Below, one piece after another: positions 20,439 through 30,980 of a DNA stretch of 64,000 nt. Every line of letters starts with the position of its first letter. Position 1 is the first letter of the stretch. This DNA comes from Streptomyces sp. Tue 6430. GTDB taxonomy: Bacteria > Actinomycetota > Actinomycetes > Streptomycetales > Streptomycetaceae. The translations under genes and the position numbers were made by a program. The DNA is taken from contig JAKGSH010000010.1 in assembly GCA_021568835.1 (NCBI GenBank), positions 3,844,001-3,908,000 of the forward strand. The letters run 5' to 3'. The notes below the pieces were generated by a model. It did not search any database. It worked only from the letters and a program-made list of their open reading frames with translations, and was not told the origin of the DNA.

Positions 20439-22565
20439 ATGGCTACCACTTCACTTGACCTGGCCAAGGTCCGCAACATCGGGATCATGGCCCACATCGA
20501 CGCGGGCAAGACGACCACCACCGAGCGGATCCTGTTCTACACCGGTGTGTCCTACAAGATCGGTGAGGTCCACGACGGCGCCGCCACCATGGACTGGATG
20601 GAGCAGGAGCAGGAGCGTGGCATCACGATCACCTCTGCTGCCACCACCTGTCACTGGCCGCTCGCCGACGTCGACCACACCATCAACATCATCGACACCC
20701 CGGGCCACGTCGACTTCACCGTCGAGGTGGAGCGTTCGCTTCGCGTGCTCGACGGTGCCGTGACGGTGTTCGACGGCGTCGCGGGTGTCGAGCCCCAGTC
20801 CGAGACCGTGTGGCGTCAGGCGGACCGCTACGGCGTCCCGCGCATCTGCTTCGTCAACAAGCTCGACCGGACCGGCGCCGAGTTCCACCGCTGTGTCGAC
20901 ATGATCAGCAACCGCCTGGGTGCGACGCCGATCGTGATGCAGCTCCCGATCGGTGCCGAGGCCGACTTCAAGGGCGTCGTCGACCTGGTCACGATGAAGG
21001 CCTTCGTGTGGTCCGCCGAGGCGGAGAAGGGCGAGATGTACGACGTCGTCGACATCCCGGCCACCCACACCGAGGCCGCCGAGGAGTACCGCGGCAAGCT
21101 CGTCGAGACCGTCGCCGAGAACGACGACGAGATCATGGAGCTGTACCTGGAGGGCCAGGAGCCTTCCGTGGAGCAGCTGTACGCCGCGATCCGTCGCATC
21201 ACCATCGCGTCCGGCAAGTCCGACGGCGTCACGGTCACCCCCGTGTTCTGCGGTACCGCGTTCAAGAACAAGGGCGTCCAGCCCCTGCTCGACGCGGTCG
21301 TGCGCTACCTCCCCTCCCCCCTGGACGTCGAGGCCATCGAGGGCCACGACGTGAAGGACCCGGAGCAGGTCGTCAAGCGCAAGCCGTCCGACGACGAGCC
21401 GCTGTCGGCGCTCGCGTTCAAGATCATGAGCGACCCGCACCTGGGCAAGCTCACCTTCGTCCGGGTCTACTCGGGCCGCCTGGTGTCCGGCACCGCCGTG
21501 CTGAACTCCGTCAAGGGCAAGAAGGAGCGCATCGGCAAGATCTACCGCATGCACGCGAACAAGCGTGAGGAGATCGAGGCGGTCGGCGCCGGCGACATCG
21601 TCGCCGTCATGGGTCTGAAGCAGACCACGACCGGTGAGACGCTGTGCGACGACAAGGCGCCGGTCATCCTGGAGTCCATGGACTTCCCGGCCCCGGTCAT
21701 CCAGGTCGCCATCGAGCCCAAGTCCAAGGGTGACCAGGAGAAGCTGGGTATCGCCATCCAGCGTCTCGCGGAGGAGGACCCCTCCTTCCAGGTCCACTCG
21801 GACGAGGAGACCGGCCAGACCATCATCGGCGGTATGGGCGAGCTGCACCTCGAGGTGCTGGTCGACCGCATGCGCCGTGAGTTCAAGGTCGAGGCCAACG
21901 TCGGCAAGCCGCAGGTCGCGTACCGCGAGACCATCCGCAAGTCGGTCGACCGGCTCGACTACACGCACAAGAAGCAGACCGGTGGTACCGGTCAGTTCGC
22001 CAAGGTGCAGATCGCGATCGAGCCGATCGAGGGCGGCGACGCCTCGTACGAGTTCGTGAACAAGGTGACCGGTGGCCGTATCCCGAAGGAGTACATCCCT
22101 TCGGTGGACGCCGGTGCGCAGGAGGCCATGCAGTTCGGCATCCTCGCCGGTTACGAGATGACCGGCGTGCGCGTCACCCTGCTCGACGGTGGCTACCACG
22201 AGGTGGACTCCTCCGAACTCGCCTTCAAGATCGCCGGTTCGCAGGCGTTCAAGGAGGCCGCGCGCAAGGCCAGCCCCGTGCTGCTCGAGCCGATGATGGC
22301 CGTCGAGGTCACCACGCCCGAGGACTACATGGGCGAGGTCATCGGCGACATCAACTCCCGCCGTGGCCAGATCCAGGCCATGGAGGAGCGCGCCGGCGCC
22401 CGCGTCGTGAAGGGCCTCGTGCCGCTCTCGGAGATGTTCGGCTACGTCGGAGACCTCCGCAGCAAGACCTCGGGTCGCGCAAGCTACTCGATGCAGTTCG
22501 ACTCCTACGCCGAGGTTCCGCGGAACGTCGCCGAGGAGATCATCGCGAAGGCCAAGGGCGAGTAA
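20439..22565 (+). CDS. fusA: Elongation factor G
   Basis: A 708-residue translocase GTPase. The G motifs are AHIDAGKTTTTE (P-loop), RGITITSAATT (switch I), DTPGHVDFT (switch II) and NKLDRTGA. Later domains include the IIGGMGELHLEVLVDR strand and the domain IV loop GGYHEVDSSELAF. The length is normal. It is the third gene of the str operon. Confidence 0.97.
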   Translation: MATTSLDLAKVRNIGIMAHIDAGKTTTTERILFYTGVSYKIGEVHDGAATMDWMEQEQERGITITSAATTCHWPLADVDHTINIIDTPGHVDFTVEVERSLRVLDGAVTVFDGVAGVEPQSETVWRQADRYGVPRICFVNKLDRTGAEFHRCVDMISNRLGATPIVMQLPIGAEADFKGVVDLVTMKAFVWSAEAEKGEMYDVVDIPATHTEAAEEYRGKLVETVAENDDEIMELYLEGQEPSVEQLYAAIRRITIASGKSDGVTVTPVFCGTAFKNKGVQPLLDAVVRYLPSPLDVEAIEGHDVKDPEQVVKRKPSDDEPLSALAFKIMSDPHLGKLTFVRVYSGRLVSGTAVLNSVKGKKERIGKIYRMHANKREEIEAVGAGDIVAVMGLKQTTTGETLCDDKAPVILESMDFPAPVIQVAIEPKSKGDQEKLGIAIQRLAEEDPSFQVHSDEETGQTIIGGMGELHLEVLVDRMRREFKVEANVGKPQVAYRETIRKSVDRLDYTHKKQTGGTGQFAKVQIAIEPIEGGDASYEFVNKVTGGRIPKEYIPSVDAGAQEAMQFGILAGYEMTGVRVTLLDGGYHEVDSSELAFKIAGSQAFKEAARKASPVLLEPMMAVEVTTPEDYMGEVIGDINSRRGQIQAMEERAGARVVKGLVPLSEMFGYVGDLRSKTSGRASYSMQFDSYAEVPRNVAEEIIAKAKGE

Positions 22566-22585
22566 CGCACTCCGTTCACACGCCG

Positions 22586-22642
22586 TAGGCTTGACTCCGG
22601 AGCCTCTTGGGGCGAACGGCCGCATTCCCGGCCTTTCGCCCC
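22586..22642 (+). promoter_or_regulatory. fusA-tuf intergenic promoter and leader hairpin
   Basis: TAGGCT (22586-22591) could be a -10 for a tuf-specific promoter, as known for streptomycete tuf1. A strong hairpin follows: GGGGCGAA (22609-22616) with TTCGCCCC (22635-22642) and inner GGCCG/CGGCC. It could terminate fusA read-through or structure the tuf leader. Confidence 0.5.
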
Positions 22643-22720
22643 TGGGCCCGGGCATTCCAGCAAAGATCACCTGGCGCCGATGAAGTAAGGCGTACCAGAA
22701 CCACTCCCAGGAGGACCCCC

Positions 22721-23914
<1,194 letters not shown>

Positions 23915-23963
23915 GTCCTTGTTGTTCGACCTGGTTGCTCCAGCCTGAGCTGAGCACCTGAGA

Positions 23964-23996
23964 GGGCCCGTACGACTCCGGTCGTACGGGCCCTTT
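23964..23996 (+). terminator. str operon terminator
   Basis: Perfect 13-bp stem GGGCCCGTACGAC/GTCGTACGGGCCC with a TCCG loop, then TTTC. It lies 50 bases after tuf and marks the left border of the accessory block. Confidence 0.9.
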
Positions 23997-24122
23997 CGCA
24001 TGCCCGCGGGGTGCCGGAGGCGCTGCATGTGCGACAGGTGAACCATGGACAAACGTTCGGCTGTGGGGCCTGTGAGGCGGCTGTCCCGGCCATAGCCTGA
24101 TGCGTCGGACCCCCCGACGAGG

Positions 24123-25265
24123 ATGACTGGCTTGGCTCTCACCCGCGGCGCGCAGCCGCTTCCCCCGCTCGCCGTGCTGCCGCCGACCGGCGCCCCGCGC
24201 GTCCGCGAACGACGCCCCCGCCTCTACGCCGTGGACGGCATCCGGCTGCTGGCCGCCCTGATGGTCGCGCTCCACCACTACGCGGGCACCTACCGGGTGG
24301 ACCGCCCCGGCAACCCGATCTGGGGCCGCCCGGTCTCCGAGATCATGCCGACGGTGTTCCACGTGGCGTCCTACGGCTGGATCGGCGTGGAGATCTTCTT
24401 CGTCATCAGCGGCTTCGTGATCTGCATGTCCTGCTGGGGCCGGACGCCCCGCCAGTTCTTCGTCTCCCGGGTGATCCGGCTGTACCCGGCGTACTGGTTC
24501 GCGGTGCTGTTCACCACGGGCGTGCTGGCGGCGGTACCGGGCGTCTGGGAGCGGCTGCGCGCCCGGGACGTCCTGCTGAACCTGACGATGCTCCAGTCCG
24601 GCTCCGGCGTGCGCAACGTGGACGGCGTGTACTGGACGCTCTGGTCGGAGCTGCGCTTCTACCTGCTGTTCCTGGTGGTCGTCGCGACCGGCCTGACGTA
24701 CCGCAAGGTCGTCCTGTTCTGCTGCGTGTGGGGCGCGGCGGCCATGCTCGCCCCGGTGTCCGGCCTGCCCCTGCTGGTGCTGCTGGCCAACCCCGAGGGC
24801 GCCTGGTACTTCATTGCCGGCCTCGCCCTCTACCTCATGCACCGCTTCGGCCAGGACCTGCTCCTGTGGGGCATCCTCGGCACGGCCTGGCTGATGGGGC
24901 AGCGGGAGCTGGGAACGCGCGTCGACGAGGTCGAACACGTGTCGAGCTGGCGGGGCGCGGTGCTGATCTTCACCCTGTTCCTGCTGCTGATGGTGGCGGT
25001 GGCCCTCGGCCGCACCGACCGCATCCGGTGGCGCTGGCTGGTGACGGCGGGGAGCCTGACGTACCCCCTCTACCTCATGCACTACGCGGCCGGTACGGCG
25101 CTCATCAGCCGCCTGCACGACGAGCTGGACGCCCGGCTCCTGGTGGCGGCGTTGATCGCCGGTTTCCTGCTGCTGAGCTGGGCGGTGCACCGGTGGGTGG
25201 AGCGGCCGCTGGCGGGGGCGGTGAAGCGAGGGCTGGAGGGGGCGTTCGCCCGGATGCGAGGCTGA
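24123..25265 (+). CDS. Acyltransferase 3 family membrane protein (OafA-like)
   Basis: A 380-residue integral membrane O-acyltransferase. RLYAVDGIRLLAALMVALHHYAG matches the family N-terminal helix with its catalytic-type His. Later spans include EIFFVISGFVICMSCWG and the RLYPAYWFAV motif. About ten hydrophobic segments are present. It would acylate a sugar or lipid at the membrane; the substrate is unknown. The ATG at 24123 abuts its GAGG, so TTG at 24132 is a real alternative start. Confidence 0.82.
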   Translation: MTGLALTRGAQPLPPLAVLPPTGAPRVRERRPRLYAVDGIRLLAALMVALHHYAGTYRVDRPGNPIWGRPVSEIMPTVFHVASYGWIGVEIFFVISGFVICMSCWGRTPRQFFVSRVIRLYPAYWFAVLFTTGVLAAVPGVWERLRARDVLLNLTMLQSGSGVRNVDGVYWTLWSELRFYLLFLVVVATGLTYRKVVLFCCVWGAAAMLAPVSGLPLLVLLANPEGAWYFIAGLALYLMHRFGQDLLLWGILGTAWLMGQRELGTRVDEVEHVSSWRGAVLIFTLFLLLMVAVALGRTDRIRWRWLVTAGSLTYPLYLMHYAAGTALISRLHDELDARLLVAALIAGFLLLSWAVHRWVERPLAGAVKRGLEGAFARMRG

Positions 25266-25296
25266 CCGGGCGGAGCCGCGGGTCAGGAGCAGCGGT

Positions 25297-25350
25297 CCGG
25301 GTGCGGTGGTTCGGGAGCGGCGAGCCGGGTGCGGCGGTCCGGGAGCGGCG
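25297..25350. repeat. Imperfect 26-bp tandem duplication
   Basis: CCGGGTGCGG-GGT-CGGGAGCGGCG occurs at 25297-25322 and 25325-25350 with two differences. It lies in the convergent gap after the acyltransferase gene and is not coding in any frame that I trust. Confidence 0.6.
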
Positions 25351-25379
25351 GCCGCACGGGAAGTTCACGCGTCGTGCCG

Positions 25380-25417
25380 GCGCCGCACGGCCCACGCTGT
25401 CGGGAGCCGTGCGGCGC
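25380..25417. terminator. Bidirectional terminator between convergent genes
   Basis: Perfect 12-bp arms GCGCCGCACGGC (25380-25391) and GCCGTGCGGCGC (25406-25417) lie between the ends of the acyltransferase (+) and HTTM (-) genes. Confidence 0.75.
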
Positions 25418-25474
25418 TGTCGTCGGCTCCTCACGGGGCACGGTCGAGGCCGGGCGGCTCCGGCCCGACGACCC

Positions 25475-26662
25475 TCATGCGCGTACGGCCCGGCCCGTCG
25501 TCGCGCTCTCGAGCAGAGCGGGCCGCGGCAGGCGCGCGCAGCGGGCGCCGAAGGCCGTCAGGAACGCGGTGGGCAGGAAGACCGCGTCGCACGCGATCAT
25601 GGCCAGCGAGAAGAACGGGATACCGAGGAGCACCGCGATGCCCGCGTGCTCGAGGATCATGACGACCAGCAGGACGTTCTTGATCCTGCGGTTGGCGAGG
25701 GTGACGGGGAAGGTCACCTGCACCATGACCGTTCCGTAGCTCAACAGCAGGACCGCCAGCGTGTGGGACGCGAGGAGCGCGGACAGCGTGGGCCAGGGCG
25801 CGAAGTACTCCAGGTTCAGGGCGTAGTACAGGGCGCTGCCGTCCTGCCACCGTGTGCCCTGGACCTTGTACCAGCCGGACGTGGCGTAGATCAGGCAGAC
25901 CTGGACGGCGATCGTCAGCATCGCGGCGTTGTGCAGCATGGCCGCGGCCGCGTCCAGCACCGCGCGGCCCTCGGACCCGGGGAACCGGCGCCCGACGGCG
26001 TACCACAGTCCCTGAGCACCCCAGAGGGTCCACAGGACCAGCGGCCAGCCCGTCTCCATCCCGAACGCCACCAGCAGGAACAGCCCGGTGGCCGACCAGA
26101 GGACGACTCCCGTGCGGTCGGCGGGGGAGGAGCCCCCGCGGTTCCGTCGGCGCGCGTCCAGGGACCAGACCTGCGCGCAACGGGTGAAGACCAGGTAGAT
26201 CACCATGATGCGCAGGACGTTGTCGCCGCCGTCACCCACCAGCGAGTTGCGGCTCTCCAACGACACCATCCCGACCATGAGCAGCACGGACATGGTCCTG
26301 GTGCGCCAGCCCACCAGGACCGCGAGCGCCGAGGCGATGGTCAGGGTGTAGACGATCTCGAACCAGGCGCGCCCGTCGGTCCAGTACAGGACGCTGAAGG
26401 AGCCGTCCAGGCGCCCCAGTTCGAGCGCCATGTCGTGCGACAGCGGGCTGCGGTCGCCGTACAGCACCCGTCGGTTGGGCCACTCGCGGAGCAGGAAGGC
26501 GGCGATGGCCACGGCCAGGCCGATGCGGAAGACGGCGGCCTGGTAGGGCGCGCGAGTGCCGCACGCGTAGTGTCCGAACCGGGCGAAGGCCTCACGGACG
26601 CGTTCCACGAGCGGCCGGCGAATCGCCTCGGAACGGGGCGGCAAAGGTGTTGCGGTGGTCAA
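25475..26662 (-). CDS. HTTM-domain membrane protein (vitamin K carboxylase-like fold)
   Basis: A 395-residue multispan protein with the HTTM pattern: AVFRIGLAVAIAAFLLREWPNRRVLYG, SPLSHDMALELG, and the later NSLVGDGGDNVLRIMVIYLVF and SGWYKVQGTRWQDGSALYY segments. The family shares the transmembrane fold of vitamin K-dependent gamma-carboxylase, but bacterial members have largely unknown functions. The start is TTG at 26662, one base after the stop of the upstream DUF5819 gene, so translation is coupled and the two products probably form one unit. The gene ends at a bidirectional terminator. Confidence 0.8.
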   Translation of the reverse strand: MTTATPLPPRSEAIRRPLVERVREAFARFGHYACGTRAPYQAAVFRIGLAVAIAAFLLREWPNRRVLYGDRSPLSHDMALELGRLDGSFSVLYWTDGRAWFEIVYTLTIASALAVLVGWRTRTMSVLLMVGMVSLESRNSLVGDGGDNVLRIMVIYLVFTRCAQVWSLDARRRNRGGSSPADRTGVVLWSATGLFLLVAFGMETGWPLVLWTLWGAQGLWYAVGRRFPGSEGRAVLDAAAAMLHNAAMLTIAVQVCLIYATSGWYKVQGTRWQDGSALYYALNLEYFAPWPTLSALLASHTLAVLLLSYGTVMVQVTFPVTLANRRIKNVLLVVMILEHAGIAVLLGIPFFSLAMIACDAVFLPTAFLTAFGARCARLPRPALLESATTGRAVRA

Positions 26663-26663
26663 C

Positions 26664-27464
26664 TCACAGTCCCCTGTAGTCCTGGTCGGTCACCGGCCAC
26701 CACGGAAAGACCCGGTAGGCGGTGGTGTCGGACGCCTTTTCCGAACTCCACGACGGGGGCGGCACCATCATGTACCGGCCCGCGAACTGCACACCCGTGA
26801 TCCGCTCGCCCTGCCACCGGCGGCCGAGCCGCTGGAGCGCGATGCGTTTGAGGTACTCGTCCGCCAGGACCCCACGGGCGCCCTTGGGCCGGTTGTCCCG
26901 GTCGTGCCAGGATTCGGCGCCGTCCCAGGCGGTGCGGAGCAGGTTCTGTGTCACGTGGCTGGGCGCCGGATCGCCCTTGATCGCTGCCACGTCCTGCGCG
27001 GTGAGGTTGATCCATCCCGAGACGTGGCCGGTTCCGCCGGCGTCGACGGTCCGCAGGCGTACGCCGACGGAGTCGTTGCGCTGCTTCGGATTGGGGGCGA
27101 AGAGCTTCCAGTCCTGTCCGAACTGGGGGCGGACGAAGGAGTCGATCGTCTTCTGGTGGTGGGCCGTGAGGGCATTGGTCGGGGCCAGGATCAGAAAGAT
27201 CAGGACCACGTGGGCCAGCAGGGCTCCGGTCAGCAGGAGCGCGGTCGCGGCCAGGGCGCCGACCGATACGCGTGACCATCCGCGGTGGACCCCGTCGCCC
27301 GTCGCAGGCCCCGGTCCGCCGCCGTCGGAGGGGTGCGCCCCGATGGTCTCCGGCTCCGGCGCCGGGACGACACCGCCCAGATCCGGTCGCGGGGGAGGCA
27401 GGCACTGAGCCGCGGGAGCCGCACTCGTCGAACGTCCGGCGGTGGATTCACTGGGGGGTTTCAT
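26664..27464 (-). CDS. DUF5819-family anchored protein, partner of HTTM protein
   Basis: A 266-residue protein. A disordered Pro/Gly-rich N terminus leads to one membrane helix (about residues 68-95: ALAATALLLTGALLAHVVLIF) and an extracytoplasmic domain containing FGQDWKLFAPNPKQRND, a hallmark of DUF5819-like partners of HTTM proteins. ATG 27464 is favoured over 27467 for spacing to AGAAGGA. The gene is coupled to the HTTM gene. A long hairpin sits immediately before its ribosome-binding site. Function unknown. Confidence 0.75.
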   Translation of the reverse strand: MKPPSESTAGRSTSAAPAAQCLPPPRPDLGGVVPAPEPETIGAHPSDGGGPGPATGDGVHRGWSRVSVGALAATALLLTGALLAHVVLIFLILAPTNALTAHHQKTIDSFVRPQFGQDWKLFAPNPKQRNDSVGVRLRTVDAGGTGHVSGWINLTAQDVAAIKGDPAPSHVTQNLLRTAWDGAESWHDRDNRPKGARGVLADEYLKRIALQRLGRRWQGERITGVQFAGRYMMVPPPSWSSEKASDTTAYRVFPWWPVTDQDYRGL

Positions 27465-27481
27465 CATGTTCCTTCTGGTCT

Positions 27482-27520
27482 GCGGCTCGTGTGGTGAGGA
27501 TGGCTCACCACACGAGCCGC
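27482..27520 (-). promoter_or_regulatory. 17-bp perfect hairpin just upstream of DUF5819 start
   Basis: GCGGCTCGTGTGGTGAG (27482-27498) pairs perfectly with CTCACCACACGAGCCGC (27504-27520) around a 5-base loop. On the minus strand it ends 15 bases before the start codons and just upstream of the AGAAGGA. It could be an attenuator or terminator between the repeat-protein gene and the DUF5819-HTTM pair, or a regulatory leader. Confidence 0.7.
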
Positions 27521-27754
27521 ACGCCTGGCGCCTCGCTCGTGAATCCGATGGAGACGTCAGGTGGCAACGGGCGATCTCGGCGACGGGCACCGGCCGTTTC
27601 GGCGACCGCTCTTTCGCTCACTCGTCGACGTCGAAGTCATCGTTCTCGATGTGCTTCGCGGCGGAGCCCCGCTCTCAGGTCGCGGAGTGAGTGGGGCCTC
27701 GGCGCGCGGCGAAAGCCGGGCTGTGGCCGGTGGGCCCGTCAGGAAGCGGTTGTC

Positions 27755-28231
<477 letters not shown>

Positions 28232-28670
28232 GACGTTCCTCTCCATCTTCTCCGTGCGGGATTATGGGATCCCGCGTGTTCAAGCGGAAAGTAGAGCAAT
28301 GTTGGGCCACGGAAATCAATCAATGCGGCCGTGGTACGCCCATAATCGGATTCAAATGCATCCAAGGGGTGGCTTCTTGTCGCATTTACCGACCGCTTTT
28401 CTCGTCGGTTGCGCCAAATGATGAACCCTCTCGCCTCATTGTTCGTCAAACAGAAGATCGAACAGGTGGCGGCGCCGATCGAGGTCGTCGATCATGTGGG
28501 GTGCCACCGCACGGGGCGGGCCGGTGGCAGCGCGAGATCGCCGTGGGTGGGGGCGGGCCGGGCGACGGCGCGCGCTACGGTACATGTCAATCGGGACCAC
28601 GTGGACGCGTGCAACCACGTGGTGCGTGTGCGGTGACAACGGTGACAACGGGGAAAACGGGGAGACGCGC
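28232..28670. other. AT-richer divergent intergenic region
   Basis: The 28250-28470 stretch is visibly less GC-rich than the rest of the window and has no convincing gene. It separates the repeat-protein gene (-) from the helical-protein/hydrolase cassette (+) and must hold both promoters. A 6-bp inverted repeat TGTTCG/CGAACA lies at 28440-28464, and two GGTGACAAC units lie near 28631-28649. The low GC suggests foreign origin or an insertion junction. Confidence 0.5.
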
Positions 28671-29108
28671 ATGGCGTGGGAAGAGTGGGAGCAGCTGAAG
28701 AGCGCGGCGGCCGAGCAGCACGGGACGCAGATGCAGCTCAATCAGGTGCCGCTGGATCCGGGCGGGAGCGGCGGCGGCACGCTGGTGTCGAACAAGCCCG
28801 CCTGGTCCAAGGCGGGCCGGGACGTCGGTTCGCTCCGCGACGACATCGGCAAGGCCATGGGGAAGCTGACGGACGGCCAGCAGGGCCTGGGCGAGGACGC
28901 CGGCTGCCTGACGGCGGCGGCGCAGAAGGACGTCCACACGTCCTGGGAGACGTACGTCAAGAAGGTGAGCGGGCGCTGCGGGAAGCTCTCCGGTCTGCTG
29001 GAGAAGGCGGGCAACGACCAGTTGAAGACCGATGAGGCGATCGAGGCCGAGATCGGCAACCTGAAGGTGGAGTACGGGGACACCCCGGCTGTCGGCGGCA
29101 AGGGCTGA
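28671..29108 (+). CDS. Small helical protein, WXG100-like, partner of DUF1023 hydrolase
   Basis: A 145-residue, signal-less, mostly helical protein (MAWEEWEQLKSAAAEQHGT). The 110-residue length and helix-loop-helix pattern recall WXG100/LXG-associated helpers, but no canonical WXG turn was found. The ATG at 28671 has GGGGAG six bases upstream. A longer in-frame reading with DNGDNG residues is possible but lacks a ribosome-binding site. The hydrolase gene follows 18 bases on. Confidence 0.55.
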   Translation: MAWEEWEQLKSAAAEQHGTQMQLNQVPLDPGGSGGGTLVSNKPAWSKAGRDVGSLRDDIGKAMGKLTDGQQGLGEDAGCLTAAAQKDVHTSWETYVKKVSGRCGKLSGLLEKAGNDQLKTDEAIEAEIGNLKVEYGDTPAVGGKG

Positions 29109-29126
29109 GGGAGGTAACGGGACGTC

Positions 29127-30935
29127 ATGGACCTCGCAACGCTCAAGGCCCTCAAGCCCACCGAGTACTCGGAGGCGGCCGACGGATACCGCACCACCTC
29201 GGACATGGCGAGCGCGGCCAAGGACCGCGTCGAGAACCAGATCGTCGTGGCCATGAGGAACTCGCTGAAGGGCGAGGCGGCGACGGCGGCGATCGGGCAA
29301 CTGGGAGAGCTCGGCAAGAACTTCCACTACATCCAGGTCGAGTGCGGTCTGGTGAGCGCCGCGCTGGAGGCGTTCTCCTGGGAGATGGCGGCCGCCAAGT
29401 CCAAGCTCGACGCGGCTCTCGAAGGCGCGCGGGCCGCGAAGCTCACGGTGAACGCCGACGGCTCCATCACCTATCCGGCCGGCGGGGAGAAGGACGCCGA
29501 CGGCAAGATTCCCGACGGCGGCACGGTGAGCGGCCTGACGGACGGCACGGCCGCGGCGATCGGCCGGCAGTCGGCCAACTTCGACCCCAATCCGAACCAC
29601 CGTCTCGCCCAGGACTACGCCGACCAGATCGCCGCGGCGCTCAAGGAGGCGACGGAGGCCGACGGGAAGTGGGCGCCGAAGCTGCGCGCGCTGAAGGCGG
29701 ACGACGACCTGACCGTCTCCGACGGCGACTGGTCCGACGCGGCCTCGGACACGAGCGGCGTCAAGGAGGCGGGCACGAAGTACCTCGACTCCCTGCCCCA
29801 GCCGCCGAAGGACGGCCTCCCGGCGAGCAACGCGGAGTGGTGGAAGGGCCTCGACGCGGAGCAGCAGGCGGCATGGATCTCCCTGCGCCCCGACGCCGTG
29901 GGAGCCCTGGACGGCCTGCCGGCCACGATCCGGGACGAGGCGAACCGCATCGTGTTCGACGAGACGCGCGGCAAGATGCAGACGGAGCTGAACTCGATCC
30001 CCAAACCACCGCTCAACGAGTGGACCTGGATCACCGCGGGGGGCTACCCGTCGAAGGTCCACACCGACGAGTGGATGGACTGGCACCGGCAGTACGGGGA
30101 CCGGTACGAGCACCTGACGGGGTCTCTAAAAGGCATGCAAGCGATCCAGAAGCGCTTCGACCAGACCGGCACGAACGGGCTGCCCGAGGCCTACCTGCTG
30201 GGGTTCAGCACCGACGACGACGGTCGGGCGATCGTCGCCAACGGAAACCCGGACACCGCCGATCACACGGCGGTCTACGTCCCGGGTACGAAGTCGGATC
30301 TGCCGGGCATCGAGGGGGACGTCAACCGGATGGTCAACCTCTGGCACTCGGCCGAGGCCAAAGCCCCTGGGCAGTCCGTTTCGACGATCACCTGGATCGG
30401 CTATGACGCGCCTGATGACGTCGTCAAGGACGCGCCGTTCAAACACTACGCGTACGACGGTGCACCGGCATTCCGTGAATTCATGGATGGTCTCGATGCG
30501 TCGCACTCCGGTGACACGCCCTCACACACGACCGTGATCGCGCACTCGTACGGGACAACCCTCGTGGGTGCCGCGGCCGAGACCGGGCATCTCAATGCCG
30601 ATGACCTCGTCTTCGCGGGCAGTCCCGGCGTCAGGGTTTCCGGCGCCGACGAGTTGGACGTTCCCAAGGGACATGTGTGGAACGAAGAGGCCGAGGGAGA
30701 CGTGGTTCCCGACATCGGCCGCTGGGGCCACGGCGGTGACGGCTTCATCATTCCCAGCGATCCGGAGTTCGGCGCCAACCAGATGACCACGGACACCGAA
30801 GGGCACAGCGGGTACTGGGACACGGGCTCGGCCGGGGACTCGACGAGCCTGTTGAACCAGGCCCTGGTCGTCGTCGGAAAGGGGGACGACGTGGCCCTGA
30901 AGCCGCCGCCCGACCCGTGGGCGCACGTGAAGTAG
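29127..30935 (+). CDS. DUF1023-type alpha/beta hydrolase with helical N-terminal domain
   Basis: A 602-residue protein with no signal peptide. The N-terminal 100 residues are helical (MDLATLKALKPTEYSEAADG onward), as in type VII-exported effectors, and the middle is charged and variable. The C-terminal third has the DUF1023 fold: the nucleophile elbow TVIAHSYGTT with Ser474, an FAGSPGV strand and a terminal GHSGYWD with candidate His560. It is a predicted esterase or lipase. The gene lies between the small helical protein and two lipoproteins. No catalytic residue is obviously missing. Confidence 0.75.
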   Translation: MDLATLKALKPTEYSEAADGYRTTSDMASAAKDRVENQIVVAMRNSLKGEAATAAIGQLGELGKNFHYIQVECGLVSAALEAFSWEMAAAKSKLDAALEGARAAKLTVNADGSITYPAGGEKDADGKIPDGGTVSGLTDGTAAAIGRQSANFDPNPNHRLAQDYADQIAAALKEATEADGKWAPKLRALKADDDLTVSDGDWSDAASDTSGVKEAGTKYLDSLPQPPKDGLPASNAEWWKGLDAEQQAAWISLRPDAVGALDGLPATIRDEANRIVFDETRGKMQTELNSIPKPPLNEWTWITAGGYPSKVHTDEWMDWHRQYGDRYEHLTGSLKGMQAIQKRFDQTGTNGLPEAYLLGFSTDDDGRAIVANGNPDTADHTAVYVPGTKSDLPGIEGDVNRMVNLWHSAEAKAPGQSVSTITWIGYDAPDDVVKDAPFKHYAYDGAPAFREFMDGLDASHSGDTPSHTTVIAHSYGTTLVGAAAETGHLNADDLVFAGSPGVRVSGADELDVPKGHVWNEEAEGDVVPDIGRWGHGGDGFIIPSDPEFGANQMTTDTEGHSGYWDTGSAGDSTSLLNQALVVVGKGDDVALKPPPDPWAHVK

Positions 30936-30980
30936 GAAGTGCACAGCCCGCAACCCGTCCGACGAGTTAAGGCCCTCGAC

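Noticed and set aside
24728..26800. Long plus-strand open frame across the acyltransferase and HTTM genes
   Set aside because: It crosses a convergent terminator and two real genes in other frames, and its residues are low-complexity.
28494..28670. Upstream extension of the helical protein including DNGDNGENGE
   Set aside because: It resembles the neighbour's Asn-Gly repeats, but there is no ribosome-binding site and ATG 28671 has a good one. The similarity comes from short GGTGACAAC repeats.
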